Positions 32,968 through 42,646 of a stretch of 64,000 nt of DNA are shown in pieces. Below the pieces are notes generated by a model. That model had not been told where the DNA came from. It made no database searches and saw only the letters and a list, made by a program, of their open reading frames with translations. The stretch is from Pseudoclavibacter soli DSM 23366 (GTDB taxonomy: Bacteria; Actinomycetota; Actinomycetes; Actinomycetales; Microbacteriaceae), in the NCBI RefSeq assembly GCF_000423505.1, contig NZ_AUIC01000007.1, positions 1-64,000 on the forward strand. The letters run 5' to 3'. A program made the position numbers and the translations under genes. Within the stretch, counting starts at the first letter, position 1; each line of letters opens with the position of its first letter.

Positions 32968-34152
32968 TCACGGCGCTACCGCTTCATCCTGATCGGCGTT
33001 AATCGAGCCGAGAATCAGCGCCATCTGCAGAATAAGCGCGTCGCGTGGGTCGGTTGGATCCCAGCCGAGCACGTCGGTGATGCGCCGCAGCCGGTAACGC
33101 ACGGTGTTGGGATGCACGAACAAGTCGCGTGCCGTGCCTTCGAGCGAGCGGCCGCTGTCGAGGTACGAGCGCAGGGTGCCCAGCAGGTCGGTCGACTGTC
33201 TGCTCAGCGGCACATAGGCCTTTTGGATAAGCGTCACACGTGCCAGCGGATCACCGGCCAGTGCACGCTCGGGCAGCAGATCATCGGCGAGCACTGGGCG
33301 AGGTGCGAGTTTCCATCCGGCCGCTGCGCGGTAGCCAGCCTGCGCCGCACGGGCCGAGGTCGACGCCTCAATGACCGTGGCCGCGGGCGGGCCGATCACG
33401 ATGGGGCCGTCGGCGCACAGCGACGAAAGCTCTCGCACCACGGCTTTGATCGAGAACGAGTGTGGCTGCTCGCCGACGTTCTCAGGCGCCGACTGTCCGA
33501 GGATCATGACCAGCCGATCGGTCTGCACCCCGGTGAGAATCTCGGCGCCGGCCGCCCGAGCGGTACGCCGCAGCAGCTCCAGATCGGGCAGTCCGCTGCT
33601 GGCGGCCACCACCGCATACAGCGGCCCGGTGGTCGACCAGCCGAGGGCGGCCAGACGGCTGGGCAGCTCGTGAGTAGACTCGCCGTTGACCACCGAGTCG
33701 ACCACGAGCGCCTCAAGGCGTTCGTCCCACTGGCCGCGAGCCTCGGCCGCCTGTGCGTACACGTCGGCCGCCGCGAAAGCCACATCTCTCGAGTAGTTGA
33801 GAAACGCGAGATGCAGTTCGGGGTCGTCGGCGGTGAACTGGTCTTGCACCACAGAGATGACCACGCGAATCAGCTGCAGGGTCTGCTGCAGCGAAACCGA
33901 CCGAATCAGCTCGCGAGGTGCGTTGCCGAAGATGTCTGAAGCGACCCATCCTTCGGCCTCGGGGTTGTCGAACCAGTTGATGAACGACTGGATGCCCGAC
34001 TGGGCGACCAGCCCGATGGCCGAGCGTCTGGCCGGGGCCAGCTCGCGGTACCACGGCAGGTCTTCGTCGAGACGACGCAGCGTCGCTGTCGCCATCTCTC
34101 CGCTGACCTGCCGCAGACGCGCAAGAGTGCGCTCCTTGTCAGATTCACTCAT
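32968..34152 (-). CDS. fasR: PucR-type regulator of fatty acid synthesis (FasR-like)
   Basis: A 394-residue protein with a C-terminal PucR helix-turn-helix: [20 protein letters not shown]. The N-terminal two thirds is the GGDEF-like regulatory region typical of this group. In Streptomyces, a protein of this type lies beside fabD and activates the fab operon; position supports the same role. ATG 34152 overlaps the end of aceE by eight bases, which couples pyruvate oxidation with lipid regulation. Confidence 0.87.
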   Translation of the reverse strand: MSESDKERTLARLRQVSGEMATATLRRLDEDLPWYRELAPARRSAIGLVAQSGIQSFINWFDNPEAEGWVASDIFGNAPRELIRSVSLQQTLQLIRVVISVVQDQFTADDPELHLAFLNYSRDVAFAAADVYAQAAEARGQWDERLEALVVDSVVNGESTHELPSRLAALGWSTTGPLYAVVAASSGLPDLELLRRTARAAGAEILTGVQTDRLVMILGQSAPENVGEQPHSFSIKAVVRELSSLCADGPIVIGPPAATVIEASTSARAAQAGYRAAAGWKLAPRPVLADDLLPERALAGDPLARVTLIQKAYVPLSRQSTDLLGTLRSYLDSGRSLEGTARDLFVHPNTVRYRLRRITDVLGWDPTDPRDALILQMALILGSINADQDEAVAP

Positions 34153-36868
34153 GCGCCGTGGGGTGCGGCTGAGCCGCATTCACGTTCAGCAGGTCGTATC
34201 GCTCGATGGCCTCGGCCGGCACCTTCTCGGCGACCACACCCGCCTCGGCCAGCTGCTGGAGCGTGCGCACCACGATCGATGCTGCATCGATCTTGAAGTA
34301 GCGTCGCGCTGCCTCGCGGGTGTCGCTGAAGCCGAAGTCGTCGGCACCGAGCGAGGCGAAGGGCTGCTCGACGAACTGACGAATCTGATCGGGAACCGCC
34401 TTGGTGAAGTCGCTGACGGCGATGACCGGCCCGGCTGTGCCATCGAGCTTCTCGGCGATGTAGGCCCGCTGTGGTGTGCGCTCCGGGTGCAGGAAGTTGT
34501 GCTCGTCGGCGGCGATGCCGTCGCGTCGCAGTTCGTTCCAGCTGGTGACCGACCAGACGTCGGCCTGCACACCCCAGTCTGCGGCCAGTAGCTGCTGCGC
34601 CTCGAGCGCCCATGGCACCGCCACGCCCGATGCGAGCAGCTGGGCCTGAGCCTTGCCAGACGCAGCAGTCGAGATGCGGTGAATGCCGCGGATGATGCCA
34701 TCGACGTCGACATCGGCTGGTTCGGCAGGCTGCACGATCGGCTCGTTGTAGACGGTGAGGTAGTACATCACGTCGGGCTCGGGGTGGTTGCCACCGTACA
34801 TGCGTTCCAGGCCAGACTCGACGATGTGGGCGATCTCGTACGAGTACGCCGGATCGTAGGCCACCACGGCAGGGTTCGTGGCGGCCAGCAACAGTGAATG
34901 ACCATCAGCGTGCTGCAGGCCCTCACCGGTAAGCGTGGTGCGCCCAGCGGTCGCGCCGAGAAGGAATCCGCGTGCTCGCGCATCCGCCGCAGCCCACAGC
35001 ACGTCGCCCGAGCGCTGAAAGCCGAACATCGAGTAGAACAGGTAGACTGGGATCATCGGCTCACCGTGCGTCGAGTACGACGTGCCGAGCGCGGTGAATG
35101 CACTGGCGGCGCCGTCTTCGTTGATGCCGACGTGGTAGATCAGCCCCTGCGGGCTCTCTTTGTAGGCCAGCAGCAGTTCGCGGTCGACCGAGATGTAGTT
35201 CTGCCCGTGCGGGTTGTAGATCTTCTTGGTGGGGAAGAAGGAGTCGAGACCGAAGGTACGTGCCTCATCGGGAATGATCGGCACGAAGCGCTTCTCCCAG
35301 CCCTTCTGCGCGAGCAGGTCTTTGAGCAGACGCACGAACGCCATGGTGGTGGCGATCTCCTGCTTACCGGAACCCTTCTTGACGCCCTCGTAGGCCTTCT
35401 TGGGAGGAAGGTCGATCAGCGTGGGATTGTTGGGGCGAGCCGGCACGTAGCCGCCGAGCTCGGCGCGGCGCTCCCGCATGTACTGAATCTCGGGCGCGTC
35501 GAAACCGGGGTGGTAGTACGGCGGTGACCAGTGATCGTTCTCTTCGAGCTGGGCGTCGGTGATCGGAATGCGCATGTGATCGCGGAACTTCTTCAGATCG
35601 TCGACGGTCAGCTTCTTCATCTGGTGCGTGGCATTGCGGCCCTCGAACGAGGGACCCAGGCCGTAGCCCTTGATGGTGTGGGCAAGGATGACCGTGGGGG
35701 AGCCCTTGTGATCCATCGCCGACTTGTAGGCGGCGTAGACCTTGCGATAGTCGTGGCCGCCGCGCTGCAGCGCCCAGACCTGGTCGTCGGTGTAGTCCTT
35801 GACCAGTTCGAGAGTGCGCGGGTCGCGGCCGAAGAAGTTCTCGCGCACGAATGCGCCGTCTTCGGTCTTGTAGGTCTGGAAGTCACCGTCGGGGGTGTTG
35901 TTCATCAGCTGCACCAGCGCACCGTCGGTGTCACGGGCAAGCAGCTCATCCCATTCACGGCTCCAGACGACCTTGATCACATTCCAGCCTGCACCGCGGA
36001 AGAATGACTCGAGCTCTTGAATGATCTTGGTGTTGCCGCGCACCGGGCCGTCGAGTCGCTGCAGGTTGCAGTTGATCACGAAGGTGAGGTTGTCGAGCTG
36101 GTCGTTGGCAGCCACATGCAGCAGGCCGCGGCTCTGAGGCTCATCCATCTCGCCATCGCCGAGGAACGCCCAAACATGCTGGTCTGAGGTGTCTTTGATG
36201 CCGTGGTTGAGCAGGTAGCGGTTGACCTGTGCCTGATAGATGGCGTTCATCGGGCCGATGCCCATCGACACGGTGGGGAACTGCCAGTAGCCGTCCATGT
36301 GCCGCGGATGCGGGTACGAGGGGAGTCCGCCCACAACAGAGTGCTCCTGGCGGAAGCCGTCGAGTTCGGCCTGACTCAGGCGCCCCTCGAGGAACGAGCG
36401 TGCGTAAATGCCGGGGGAGGCATGCCCCTGGAAGAAGACCTGGTCGCCGCCGCCCGGATGATCGGGGCCGCGGAAGAAGTGGTTGAAGCCGACCTCGTAG
36501 AGCGCTGCCGAAGAGGCATAGGTCGAGATATGACCGCCGACGCCGACGCCAGGGCGCTGAGCGCGGTGCACGAGCACGGCGGCGTTCCAGCGAATCCATC
36601 GGCGGTAGGTGCGCTCGAGCTCTTCGTCGCCCGGGAAGGCAGGCTCGTTCTCGGGAGCGATGGTGTTGATGTAGTCGGTGGTGGGGATGATCGGCACATT
36701 GAGCTGCAGGTCTTTGGAGCGCTTGATCAGGCTCATCAGAATTTCGCGGGCTCGGCCTCGACCGTGCGCCTGCACCAGCTCATCGAGCGACTGCGTCCAT
36801 TCCTGCGTCTCACTCGGGTCGAGGTCGACGTAGTCAGGGGCGTACGGGTCTTGGTTGTTGACCGTCAT
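34145..36868 (-). CDS. aceE: Pyruvate dehydrogenase E1 component (homodimeric)
   Basis: A 907-residue protein with the thiamine diphosphate motif GDGEMDEPQ and a long N-terminal region typical of the single-chain E1 of actinobacteria. It decarboxylates pyruvate and passes the acetyl group to E2. ATG 36868 has GTGAGG upstream; an in-frame start 19 codons earlier lacks support. It overlaps fasR and is divergent from ahpE across 115 bases. Acetyl-CoA produced here feeds the fab genes next door. Confidence 0.96.
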   Translation of the reverse strand: MTVNNQDPYAPDYVDLDPSETQEWTQSLDELVQAHGRGRAREILMSLIKRSKDLQLNVPIIPTTDYINTIAPENEPAFPGDEELERTYRRWIRWNAAVLVHRAQRPGVGVGGHISTYASSAALYEVGFNHFFRGPDHPGGGDQVFFQGHASPGIYARSFLEGRLSQAELDGFRQEHSVVGGLPSYPHPRHMDGYWQFPTVSMGIGPMNAIYQAQVNRYLLNHGIKDTSDQHVWAFLGDGEMDEPQSRGLLHVAANDQLDNLTFVINCNLQRLDGPVRGNTKIIQELESFFRGAGWNVIKVVWSREWDELLARDTDGALVQLMNNTPDGDFQTYKTEDGAFVRENFFGRDPRTLELVKDYTDDQVWALQRGGHDYRKVYAAYKSAMDHKGSPTVILAHTIKGYGLGPSFEGRNATHQMKKLTVDDLKKFRDHMRIPITDAQLEENDHWSPPYYHPGFDAPEIQYMRERRAELGGYVPARPNNPTLIDLPPKKAYEGVKKGSGKQEIATTMAFVRLLKDLLAQKGWEKRFVPIIPDEARTFGLDSFFPTKKIYNPHGQNYISVDRELLLAYKESPQGLIYHVGINEDGAASAFTALGTSYSTHGEPMIPVYLFYSMFGFQRSGDVLWAAADARARGFLLGATAGRTTLTGEGLQHADGHSLLLAATNPAVVAYDPAYSYEIAHIVESGLERMYGGNHPEPDVMYYLTVYNEPIVQPAEPADVDVDGIIRGIHRISTAASGKAQAQLLASGVAVPWALEAQQLLAADWGVQADVWSVTSWNELRRDGIAADEHNFLHPERTPQRAYIAEKLDGTAGPVIAVSDFTKAVPDQIRQFVEQPFASLGADDFGFSDTREAARRYFKIDAASIVVRTLQQLAEAGVVAEKVPAEAIERYDLLNVNAAQPHPTAHE

Positions 36869-36983
36869 CGCTGCCTCACTTTCTTTTGGTTGGTATCCAC
36901 AAGACAGTCTAAGCGACTGAACCAAAGCTCCCGTGCAGCGTCACGTGTCGTATACGAAGTGCGCAACCCGGTACTGTGGGCGT

Positions 36984-37445
36984 ATGACCATCGATATCGG
37001 CACCCCAGCACCCAACTTCTCTCTGCTCGACCAGCACGGCGCAGAAGTGCGCCTTGACGACTTCCGCGGCCAGCCCGTGGTGCTCGTCTTCTACCCGCTG
37101 GCTTTCTCTGGCATCTGCACCGGCGAGCTGTGCACCCTGCGCGACAACTACGCGCAGTTCAGCGAGCCCGGCGTGAACCTGCTCGCCATCAGCGTCGACT
37201 CGCATCACACATTGCGCGCGTTCGCCGAGCAGGAAGGCTACGACTTCACGCTGCTCGCTGATTTCTGGCCGCACGGCGGCGTAGCTCGTGAATATGGCGT
37301 GTTCCTCGAAGAAACCGGTGTCGCCAACCGTGCCACCTTCGTGATCAACGGCGACGGCATCGTGCGGGGCCGCTTGGTGACCGCCCCCGGTCAGGCCCGC
37401 GATTTCGCGTGGTACCAGCAACAACTCGCCGAGCTGCGCAAGTAA
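36984..37445 (+). CDS. ahpE: AhpE-type peroxiredoxin
   Basis: A 153-residue peroxiredoxin. The peroxidatic Cys45 lies in the FSGICTGEL motif; Cys50 could act as resolving residue. It reduces hydrogen peroxide and organic peroxides. TACTGT (36972-36977) lies six bases before the ATG, so the mRNA is predicted to be leaderless. It is divergent from aceE. Confidence 0.93.
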   Translation: MTIDIGTPAPNFSLLDQHGAEVRLDDFRGQPVVLVFYPLAFSGICTGELCTLRDNYAQFSEPGVNLLAISVDSHHTLRAFAEQEGYDFTLLADFWPHGGVAREYGVFLEETGVANRATFVINGDGIVRGRLVTAPGQARDFAWYQQQLAELRK

Positions 37446-37550
37446 GCCTGTCGCGGTGGCGAGTAGGGCATCCATTATGCCGCCGTGCCTGTGATGCGCC
37501 TCAGCCGGGTGCTGATACGGTAATGTGTTGCGAGTGCCCGTCAGGGCGTG

Positions 37551-37624
37551 GGGCCTATAGCTCAGTTGGTTAGAGCACCTCGTTTACACCGAGGGGGTCG
37601 GGGGTTCGAGTCCCTCTGGGCCCA
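37551..37624 (+). tRNA. tRNA-Val (UAC)
   Basis: A full cloverleaf with acceptor GGGCCTA/TGGGCCC, anticodon loop TTTACAC (TAC) on stem CCTCG/CGAGG, and a GGTTCGAGTC T-arm. CCA is not encoded. Confidence 0.95.
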
Positions 37625-37767
37625 CAATTTCAGACGTAGTCGAACTCGTTTCTGGGGTTCACATTGTCGTTTCGTAGAGTCGGCGAACTGGGGAAGTGCT
37701 TGTTCGTCGCCGGTGGAGTCGACGTGCTGCACGGCGAAAGACATGCCGCCGTCAAGCTGAGCAAGTG

Positions 37768-38097
37768 TTATGCGCGAGTGGATAGAAGGAGCTTCCGGCT
37801 GCCGAACGTAGCCGTGACTTCTACGGTGCCACCGAGGGCTTCGACGTAGGACATGAGAGTCGCTAGCCCGGAACGGTCAAGGTCACCAGACTCCAGCGCA
37901 GAAATCGTGGGCTGGGTCAACTTCATGCGTTCGGCGAGTTCCTTCTGAGTCACGCCCTGCTCCTCACGGATCTCACGGAGCCGGTAGGCGCGCTCCTCAG
38001 CCTCCATACGTGCGACATGCTCGGCAACGGCCTGCTCGTGGATGGGGCGCTTGGCGCGCACTTCGCTCCACGCGGTGGTCTTCGTCTTGGTGCTCAT
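37768..38097 (-). CDS. higA: XRE-family antitoxin of a HigBA-type pair
   Basis: A 109-residue protein. The helix-turn-helix (about 40-95) reads LREIREEQGVTQKELAERM and PTISALESGDLDRSG. It would neutralise the toxin encoded two bases upstream and repress the operon. The toxin-first order is usual for HigBA. It converges toward the tRNA-Val gene. Confidence 0.88.
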   Translation of the reverse strand: MSTKTKTTAWSEVRAKRPIHEQAVAEHVARMEAEERAYRLREIREEQGVTQKELAERMKLTQPTISALESGDLDRSGLATLMSYVEALGGTVEVTATFGSRKLLLSTRA

Positions 38098-38098
38098 C

Positions 38099-38452
38099 TC
38101 ACTCCTCCTCGCTGTTCAGCCACTCATCAAATCTGTCGTCGGCTATTGGGATGTTCTGGTCGTACCACTGCTTCCATCTGCCTGCTTTGTCTCCGGCAAT
38201 GAGCAGGATGGCCCTGCGTTTCGGGTCGAAGGCGAACAGAATCCTGATTTCACTGCGCCCTGCCGATCCGGGCCGCAACTCCTTCATGTTGTGATGCCGA
38301 GACCTCTTGATCCGATCGGCGGTCGGCCTCCCGAGCGTGGGTCCTTCGGACTCCAGTCGGGTGATCGCGGCAGCGATGAGATCGAAGGTCTCGTCATCTA
38401 GCCCAAGCACCCACGACTCCACGTCTTCCCAGAGTCGCACTTCCCAAGACAT
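38099..38452 (-). CDS. higB: HigB/RelE-type toxin (Gp49-like)
   Basis: A 117-residue protein with SRHHNMKELRPGSAGRSEIRI and ILLIAGDKAGRWKQWY, the pattern of phage-derived HigB-like mRNA interferases. It is expected to cleave mRNA at the ribosome. TATGCT lies six bases before the ATG, giving a leaderless message. Two TTGAGTC repeats overlap that promoter. Confidence 0.87.
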   Translation of the reverse strand: MSWEVRLWEDVESWVLGLDDETFDLIAAAITRLESEGPTLGRPTADRIKRSRHHNMKELRPGSAGRSEIRILFAFDPKRRAILLIAGDKAGRWKQWYDQNIPIADDRFDEWLNSEEE

Positions 38453-38458
38453 GCAACC

Positions 38459-38487
38459 AGCATAGACTCAACTCGATATTGACTCAA
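38459..38487 (-). promoter_or_regulatory. Promoter and HigA operator repeats
   Basis: -10 TATGCT (38464-38459) with direct repeats TTGAGTC at 38471-38465 and 38487-38481, 16 bases apart. The repeats cover the promoter, as expected for antitoxin autoregulation. Confidence 0.6.
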
Positions 38488-38560
38488 GTAAATGATCGCG
38501 ATTGTTCGCGACGTGTTCTCATTCAGCCGCTCACATGTCTGAGCCACGCAAAACCGCCGG

Positions 38561-38818
38561 TCAGTAGTGGTAGCGAGCTTGGAGAATGATGAAGTCTTCT
38601 CCGGAGACGTGATAGACCAGCCGATGCTCGTCGGTGATGCGCCGTGACCAAGCTCCTTGCGCGCCGTACTTCAGCTCCTCCGGTTTTCCGATGCCCTCGA
38701 ATGGTTCGCGCAGGCATGCATCGATCAGGGAGTTGATGCGTTTCAGCATGCGACGATCAGCAGACTGCCAATGTTGGTAATCTTCCCAAGCGGACTTGTC
38801 CCAGACAAGACGCATCAT
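38561..38818 (-). CDS. yoeB: YoeB-type toxin
   Basis: An 85-residue ribosome-dependent endoribonuclease of the RelE fold. EDYQHW at the start, the RRITDEHRLVY core and the C-terminal RYHY supply the usual Arg, Glu and His residues of YoeB. Start ATG 38818 overlaps the antitoxin stop by four bases; ATG 38815 is the alternative. Confidence 0.92.
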   Translation of the reverse strand: MMRLVWDKSAWEDYQHWQSADRRMLKRINSLIDACLREPFEGIGKPEELKYGAQGAWSRRITDEHRLVYHVSGEDFIILQARYHY

Positions 38819-39066
38819 TCGCCTCTGTCGAGCTCGTGCTCCTCGACCTCGCCGACTCGTGCCCGCTCGTAGGAGTCGAGCAGCCTGCGCGCATTTGCGG
38901 GAGACCGGAAGAGGTAAGCCGTCTCCTGCCACGCCGCATATTCATCGGCCGGCATCAAGACGGCGTTGCCCTTACGGGATACGATTTCTACCGCATCTCG
39001 ATCGGCATTGATTCGCTCGATCAATGAGAAGAGCGTTTTTCGGGCCTCACTTGCGTTGATGGACAT
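38815..39066 (-). CDS. yefM: YefM/Phd-type antitoxin
   Basis: An 83-residue protein starting INASEARKTLFSLIERI, the YefM DNA-binding fold, with an acidic flexible tail that would wrap the toxin. GGAGGT precedes ATG 39066. Upstream are repeated ACTCGTACGA/GGTACGACTC sequences likely to be its operator. The following 39,067-39,318 interval otherwise shows no gene. Confidence 0.92.
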   Translation of the reverse strand: MSINASEARKTLFSLIERINADRDAVEIVSRKGNAVLMPADEYAAWQETAYLFRSPANARRLLDSYERARVGEVEEHELDRGE

Positions 39067-39318
39067 TGCTGAGACCTCCAATCATCTGATGAGTCGTACC
39101 CGATTATCGTACGAGTCATTGGAGACGGAGTCACTGTCGTGGACCCGTACCACAGTGTGTCCGCGACGTCGCGGTTGCACTGGAAGTCGACTGTTGCTTT
39201 TTACTAGTGCCGCTTGTGGCAGCAAGTGCACCGACAACTAACGCATCATCAACCGGAGGTGCAACCGCAGGATTGGACTGACCCGGTGACGTACGCAGCA
39301 AGATACGCGATCTCCGAT

Positions 39319-40263
39319 TCATCCTCTCGCTGGGCTCCGTGCCCAAGCCTGCACCAGGTCGTCCACTGACAAACGTGGGAAGTCAGGTTGGTACGTGCGA
39401 AACAGAGCATCATCAACTGTGTAATCAGCAGTCACCTGATACATCATCTCCACCTGTTCGTGTGCCGCGCGCGAGAATAGAGAGGCTGCTCGAATCATGC
39501 GTTGCCCGACTGGAGCCAGTCGCACTTGGCGCTCAATGCGATGCGAAAGCGCCTGTGCCAAGTCGTCCCCGCTGAATGCCTCTGCCGGAGGGAGAACGAC
39601 CACGTCGTGCGATTGCAATCCAGAGCTCGCAGCAACGGCGAGCAGTCCGCGGCTCACCAGCCGTGGATCAGCATAGGAGTGCTGACACCGCGGATCACCG
39701 ATCCACCGCAGGGAGTGACGGTTCTCGGAAAGCACTGCATGCAGGCCACTCCACGGAACAACGGTGACTTCGGCACCGGGGCCGATGAAGTCAGCCGACC
39801 GACACACCGTGATCTGCGCTCCCTGCGATCGCGCCCGCTGAAGTTCTTTGAACCCTTGCAGTCGAGCTCTACCTTTGGCGCTACAGGGCTCGAGCGGTGT
39901 GCGTTCGGTAAATGGAGTGCCGTGAGATCGACCGTAGACATAGAGATTGTCGAGCACGACAAACGGAATCTGAGAGTCCAACGCAGCGCGCGCTATCTCA
40001 CGCATTAGCCGTGGCCAGTCACGGAGCCAGACCTTGGCGGAGTATGGCAACCCCAAGGTGACGACCGCCCGATCGCATGCCTTGAGGGCAGGGGCAAGTT
40101 CGTCGCCGGTGTACGCGCTGACTTGGCGGCCTTCGATTCTCTCTCTGCCTGCCAGACGAGGTGCAGATCGGGCAATCGCGACAGCGCGTTGCCCTGTGTG
40201 CAACAGCGCAGAGACAACGGCCGAGCCAATCTGTCCAGTGGCGCCGATCACAGCAGTAGTCAT
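39319..40263 (-). CDS. NAD(P)-binding oxidoreductase / epimerase-like protein
   Basis: A 314-residue Rossmann protein of the atypical short-chain dehydrogenase group (NmrA/epimerase-like). It begins with the dinucleotide motif GATGQIGS; VLDNLYVYGRS supplies a Tyr but the usual YxxxK is not clear. Substrate unknown. TACACT lies six bases before the ATG, so it is predicted leaderless. It sits in the variable stretch after tRNA-Val. Confidence 0.82.
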   Translation of the reverse strand: MTTAVIGATGQIGSAVVSALLHTGQRAVAIARSAPRLAGRERIEGRQVSAYTGDELAPALKACDRAVVTLGLPYSAKVWLRDWPRLMREIARAALDSQIPFVVLDNLYVYGRSHGTPFTERTPLEPCSAKGRARLQGFKELQRARSQGAQITVCRSADFIGPGAEVTVVPWSGLHAVLSENRHSLRWIGDPRCQHSYADPRLVSRGLLAVAASSGLQSHDVVVLPPAEAFSGDDLAQALSHRIERQVRLAPVGQRMIRAASLFSRAAHEQVEMMYQVTADYTVDDALFRTYQPDFPRLSVDDLVQAWARSPARG

Positions 40264-40365
40264 GGTCACAGTGTAACGATGTACTCCTCGCCACATCCTG
40301 CTGAACCCCACGACTCCCCACAGAAACCTCCGCACAGGCAAAGAAAAGAGAGACCGACAACGCCT

Positions 40366-42249
40366 TCAGCGTCGCGCCGCCCGCATGCCGTTGGCGATGA
40401 TCACCACCTCAGCCAGCTCATGAATGAGCACCACTTGCGCGAGCCCGAGCACCCCGCACAGCGCCAGGGGCATCAAGCCTGCGATCACGCACAGCGCCAT
40501 CACGAGGTTTGTCGTCATGATGCGGCGTGCCCGTTTCGCATGCTGCAATGCCGGCGGAATCAATCGCAGGTCGTCGCCGACAAAAGTCACCTCTGCCGAC
40601 TCGATCGCCGCAGCCGAGCCGTGCGCGCCAATGGCAATGCCCACAGTTGCCGTAGCGAGTGCCGGTGCATCGTTGATTCCGTCGCCAATCATCGCGGTGG
40701 GCTGCTCCGCGCTGAGCCGCCTGACGCAGTCGGCCTTCTGCACCGGCAACAGCTCGGCCTGAACATGATCGATGCCGACCTCGGCCGCGATGGCGTCGGC
40801 CGTTCGCACACGGTCTCCGGTCAGCATCACCGACGCGACCCGTTGCGCACTGAGCATGCCGACCGCCTCCGCGGCTTCCGGGCGCACCTGATCGCGCAGC
40901 CCGATCAACCCAAGCATCTGTTGCACACCATTCGCATCAGCCAGTGCGACTGCGACCACGCTCATTCCGCGCACAGCGAGTTCTTCAGCGGGCTGCTGCA
41001 TTGCCGCTGAGCGATCGACCCAGTCGACATTCCCGACGCAGACTTGTCGTCCATCGATCATGCCGGATACTCCTTGCCCGGGCACCTCGGTCATATCGGC
41101 GACGCGCTCACCAGCTGCTTCACCCCTCGCTTCGGCATCGAACCCTTCGTCTTCCGCAGCATGCAGGATGCCCCGAGCGAGCGGATGCGCACTGCCCACC
41201 TCGAGCAGCGCCGCCAGTCGCACCACCTCGGCTTCGTCACCATTGGCGGCAACGACGACAACGACCTCCGGTCGCCCCACGGTGAGCGTGCCGGTCTTAT
41301 CGAAGGCAACCCGACGCACGCTGCCCAGACGTTCGAATGCAGCCCCGGATTTGATCACCATGCCGCCGCGAGTGGCAGCGCCGATAGCGCTGATCACCGT
41401 GACCGGCACGGCAATCGCCAGCGCACAGGGTGAAGCCGCCACCAACACCACCAAGGCGCGCTCGATCCATGTCGACCAGTCGCCGTTCACCGCACCGATC
41501 AGCGCGACCCCGAGCGCGAGCATGAGCACCCCGGGCACCAATGGCGCGGCAATCCGATCTGCCAGCCGAGCCCGACGCCCCTGGGTGATGCGGGCATCCT
41601 GAACCAGCGCCACAATGCGCGTCAGCGAGTTGTCGCGACCACTCGCCGTTGCCTCGATCTGCAGCACCCCGGTCGTGTTGATGCATCCGGCAAGCACCGC
41701 CTCCCCGGGGGCCACCGTCACCCGAAGTGACTCACCGGTGACGGCGGAGACATCCAGGCTCGAATGCCCCAGTCGCACGTGACCATCCGTGGGAATACGC
41801 TCACCGGCGGCCACCATCAGCAGATCGCCGGCCTTCACATCAGTCACCTTCAGGCTCTGCCAGCGTCCGTCTCGGCGCACCTGTGCAGTTCTCGGAATCA
41901 ACGACAGCAGCGCGCCCAACCCATCTTCCGCATGGTCAATGGCACGGTCTTCCAAGGCCTCGGCCATCGAGTACAAGAAGGCCAGCGCCGCGGCCTCAAG
42001 CACATACCCGAGGCACACAGCTCCCACGGCAGCAATGGTCATCAGCAGCCCGACGCCGAGCCTGCCGCGGCCCAAACGGGTCAGCGCACCCGGCACAAAG
42101 GTCGACGCTCCGCAGATCAGCGCCGCCCAGAGCAATGCGTGGGCCGCCCACGACGGAGGCGTTGAGGCGTCACCCACGATCAGACAAGTAAGCCAGCCCG
42201 CAAGCAGCAGCACACCGCTGGTGATGGCTCTGTTCAGTTCAGAGGGCAT
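40366..42249 (-). CDS. P1B-type metal-transporting ATPase
   Basis: A 627-residue pump. TGES (171-174), SPC in the sixth membrane helix (273-275), phosphorylated Asp317 in DKTGT, and a C-terminal GDGINDAPA hinge. There is no N-terminal metal-binding domain. The SPC motif and a C-terminal HELAE segment fit the P1B-4 group (Co, Zn, Fe or Cd). The ATG overlaps the end of the cmtR-like gene by 11 bases. Likely exports toxic metal ions under control of that sensor. Confidence 0.9.
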   Translation of the reverse strand: MPSELNRAITSGVLLLAGWLTCLIVGDASTPPSWAAHALLWAALICGASTFVPGALTRLGRGRLGVGLLMTIAAVGAVCLGYVLEAAALAFLYSMAEALEDRAIDHAEDGLGALLSLIPRTAQVRRDGRWQSLKVTDVKAGDLLMVAAGERIPTDGHVRLGHSSLDVSAVTGESLRVTVAPGEAVLAGCINTTGVLQIEATASGRDNSLTRIVALVQDARITQGRRARLADRIAAPLVPGVLMLALGVALIGAVNGDWSTWIERALVVLVAASPCALAIAVPVTVISAIGAATRGGMVIKSGAAFERLGSVRRVAFDKTGTLTVGRPEVVVVVAANGDEAEVVRLAALLEVGSAHPLARGILHAAEDEGFDAEARGEAAGERVADMTEVPGQGVSGMIDGRQVCVGNVDWVDRSAAMQQPAEELAVRGMSVVAVALADANGVQQMLGLIGLRDQVRPEAAEAVGMLSAQRVASVMLTGDRVRTADAIAAEVGIDHVQAELLPVQKADCVRRLSAEQPTAMIGDGINDAPALATATVGIAIGAHGSAAAIESAEVTFVGDDLRLIPPALQHAKRARRIMTTNLVMALCVIAGLMPLALCGVLGLAQVVLIHELAEVVIIANGMRAARR

Positions 42250-42607
42250 CGTCGCTGCCACAGCTCGCGCAACAACCGGGCACAGTGCAGCCGGCATCGC
42301 GGCACGGCTCGCCCTCATCGACAGCGAGCGTCACCTCAAGCAGGCTTTCCAGCGCTGCAGCGAGATGCGCATCGGAGATCTCATAGCGCGTTCGCCGCCC
42401 CTCTGGCTGCGCAATCACCAACCCGCATCCGCGCAGACAGCCCAAGTGGTTCGACACATTCGGCCGGGTGAGTTCGAGCGTTTGGGCAATCTCAGCGGGG
42501 TAGGCGGGCCCGTCAAGCAGGGCAAGCAGGATGCGCGCCCGGGTCGGATCAGACATCGCACGCCCCAGTCGACTCATCACGTCGAGACGCGAAGCAATAT
42601 TCAGCAT
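42239..42607 (-). CDS. cmtR: CmtR-like ArsR-family metal sensor
   Basis: A 122-residue winged-helix repressor. LTRPNVSNHLGCLRGCGLV contains Cys57 and Cys61; Cys102 lies in GEPC. These three match the cadmium/lead ligands of mycobacterial CmtR in number and spacing. The extra C-terminal CTVPGCCASCG is not part of that core. It would release DNA on metal binding and induce the ATPase gene. TACTAT is seven bases before the ATG (leaderless), within a palindrome. Confidence 0.93.
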   Translation of the reverse strand: MLNIASRLDVMSRLGRAMSDPTRARILLALLDGPAYPAEIAQTLELTRPNVSNHLGCLRGCGLVIAQPEGRRTRYEISDAHLAAALESLLEVTLAVDEGEPCRDAGCTVPGCCASCGSDDAL

Positions 42608-42610
42608 GTG

Positions 42611-42627
42611 GTGAATAGTACACTCAC
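42611..42627 (-). promoter_or_regulatory. CmtR operator and promoter
   Basis: Imperfect palindrome GTGAATAGTACACTCAC with -10 TACTAT inside. A repressor bound here would block transcription of cmtR and the ATPase gene. Confidence 0.65.
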
Positions 42628-42646
42628 TGCTGAATTATTTACAGAA

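Noticed and set aside
37562-37744. Minus-strand frame ending RDSNPRPPRCKRGALTN
   Set aside because: This peptide comes from the antisense of tRNA-Val and is a well-known false call.
37664-37849. 61-codon plus-strand frame after tRNA-Val
   Set aside because: Overlaps the antitoxin gene on the other strand, has no ribosome site and no recognisable features.
39131-39346. 71-codon minus-strand frame
   Set aside because: Overlaps the end of the oxidoreductase gene, lacks a ribosome site, and has low-complexity composition.
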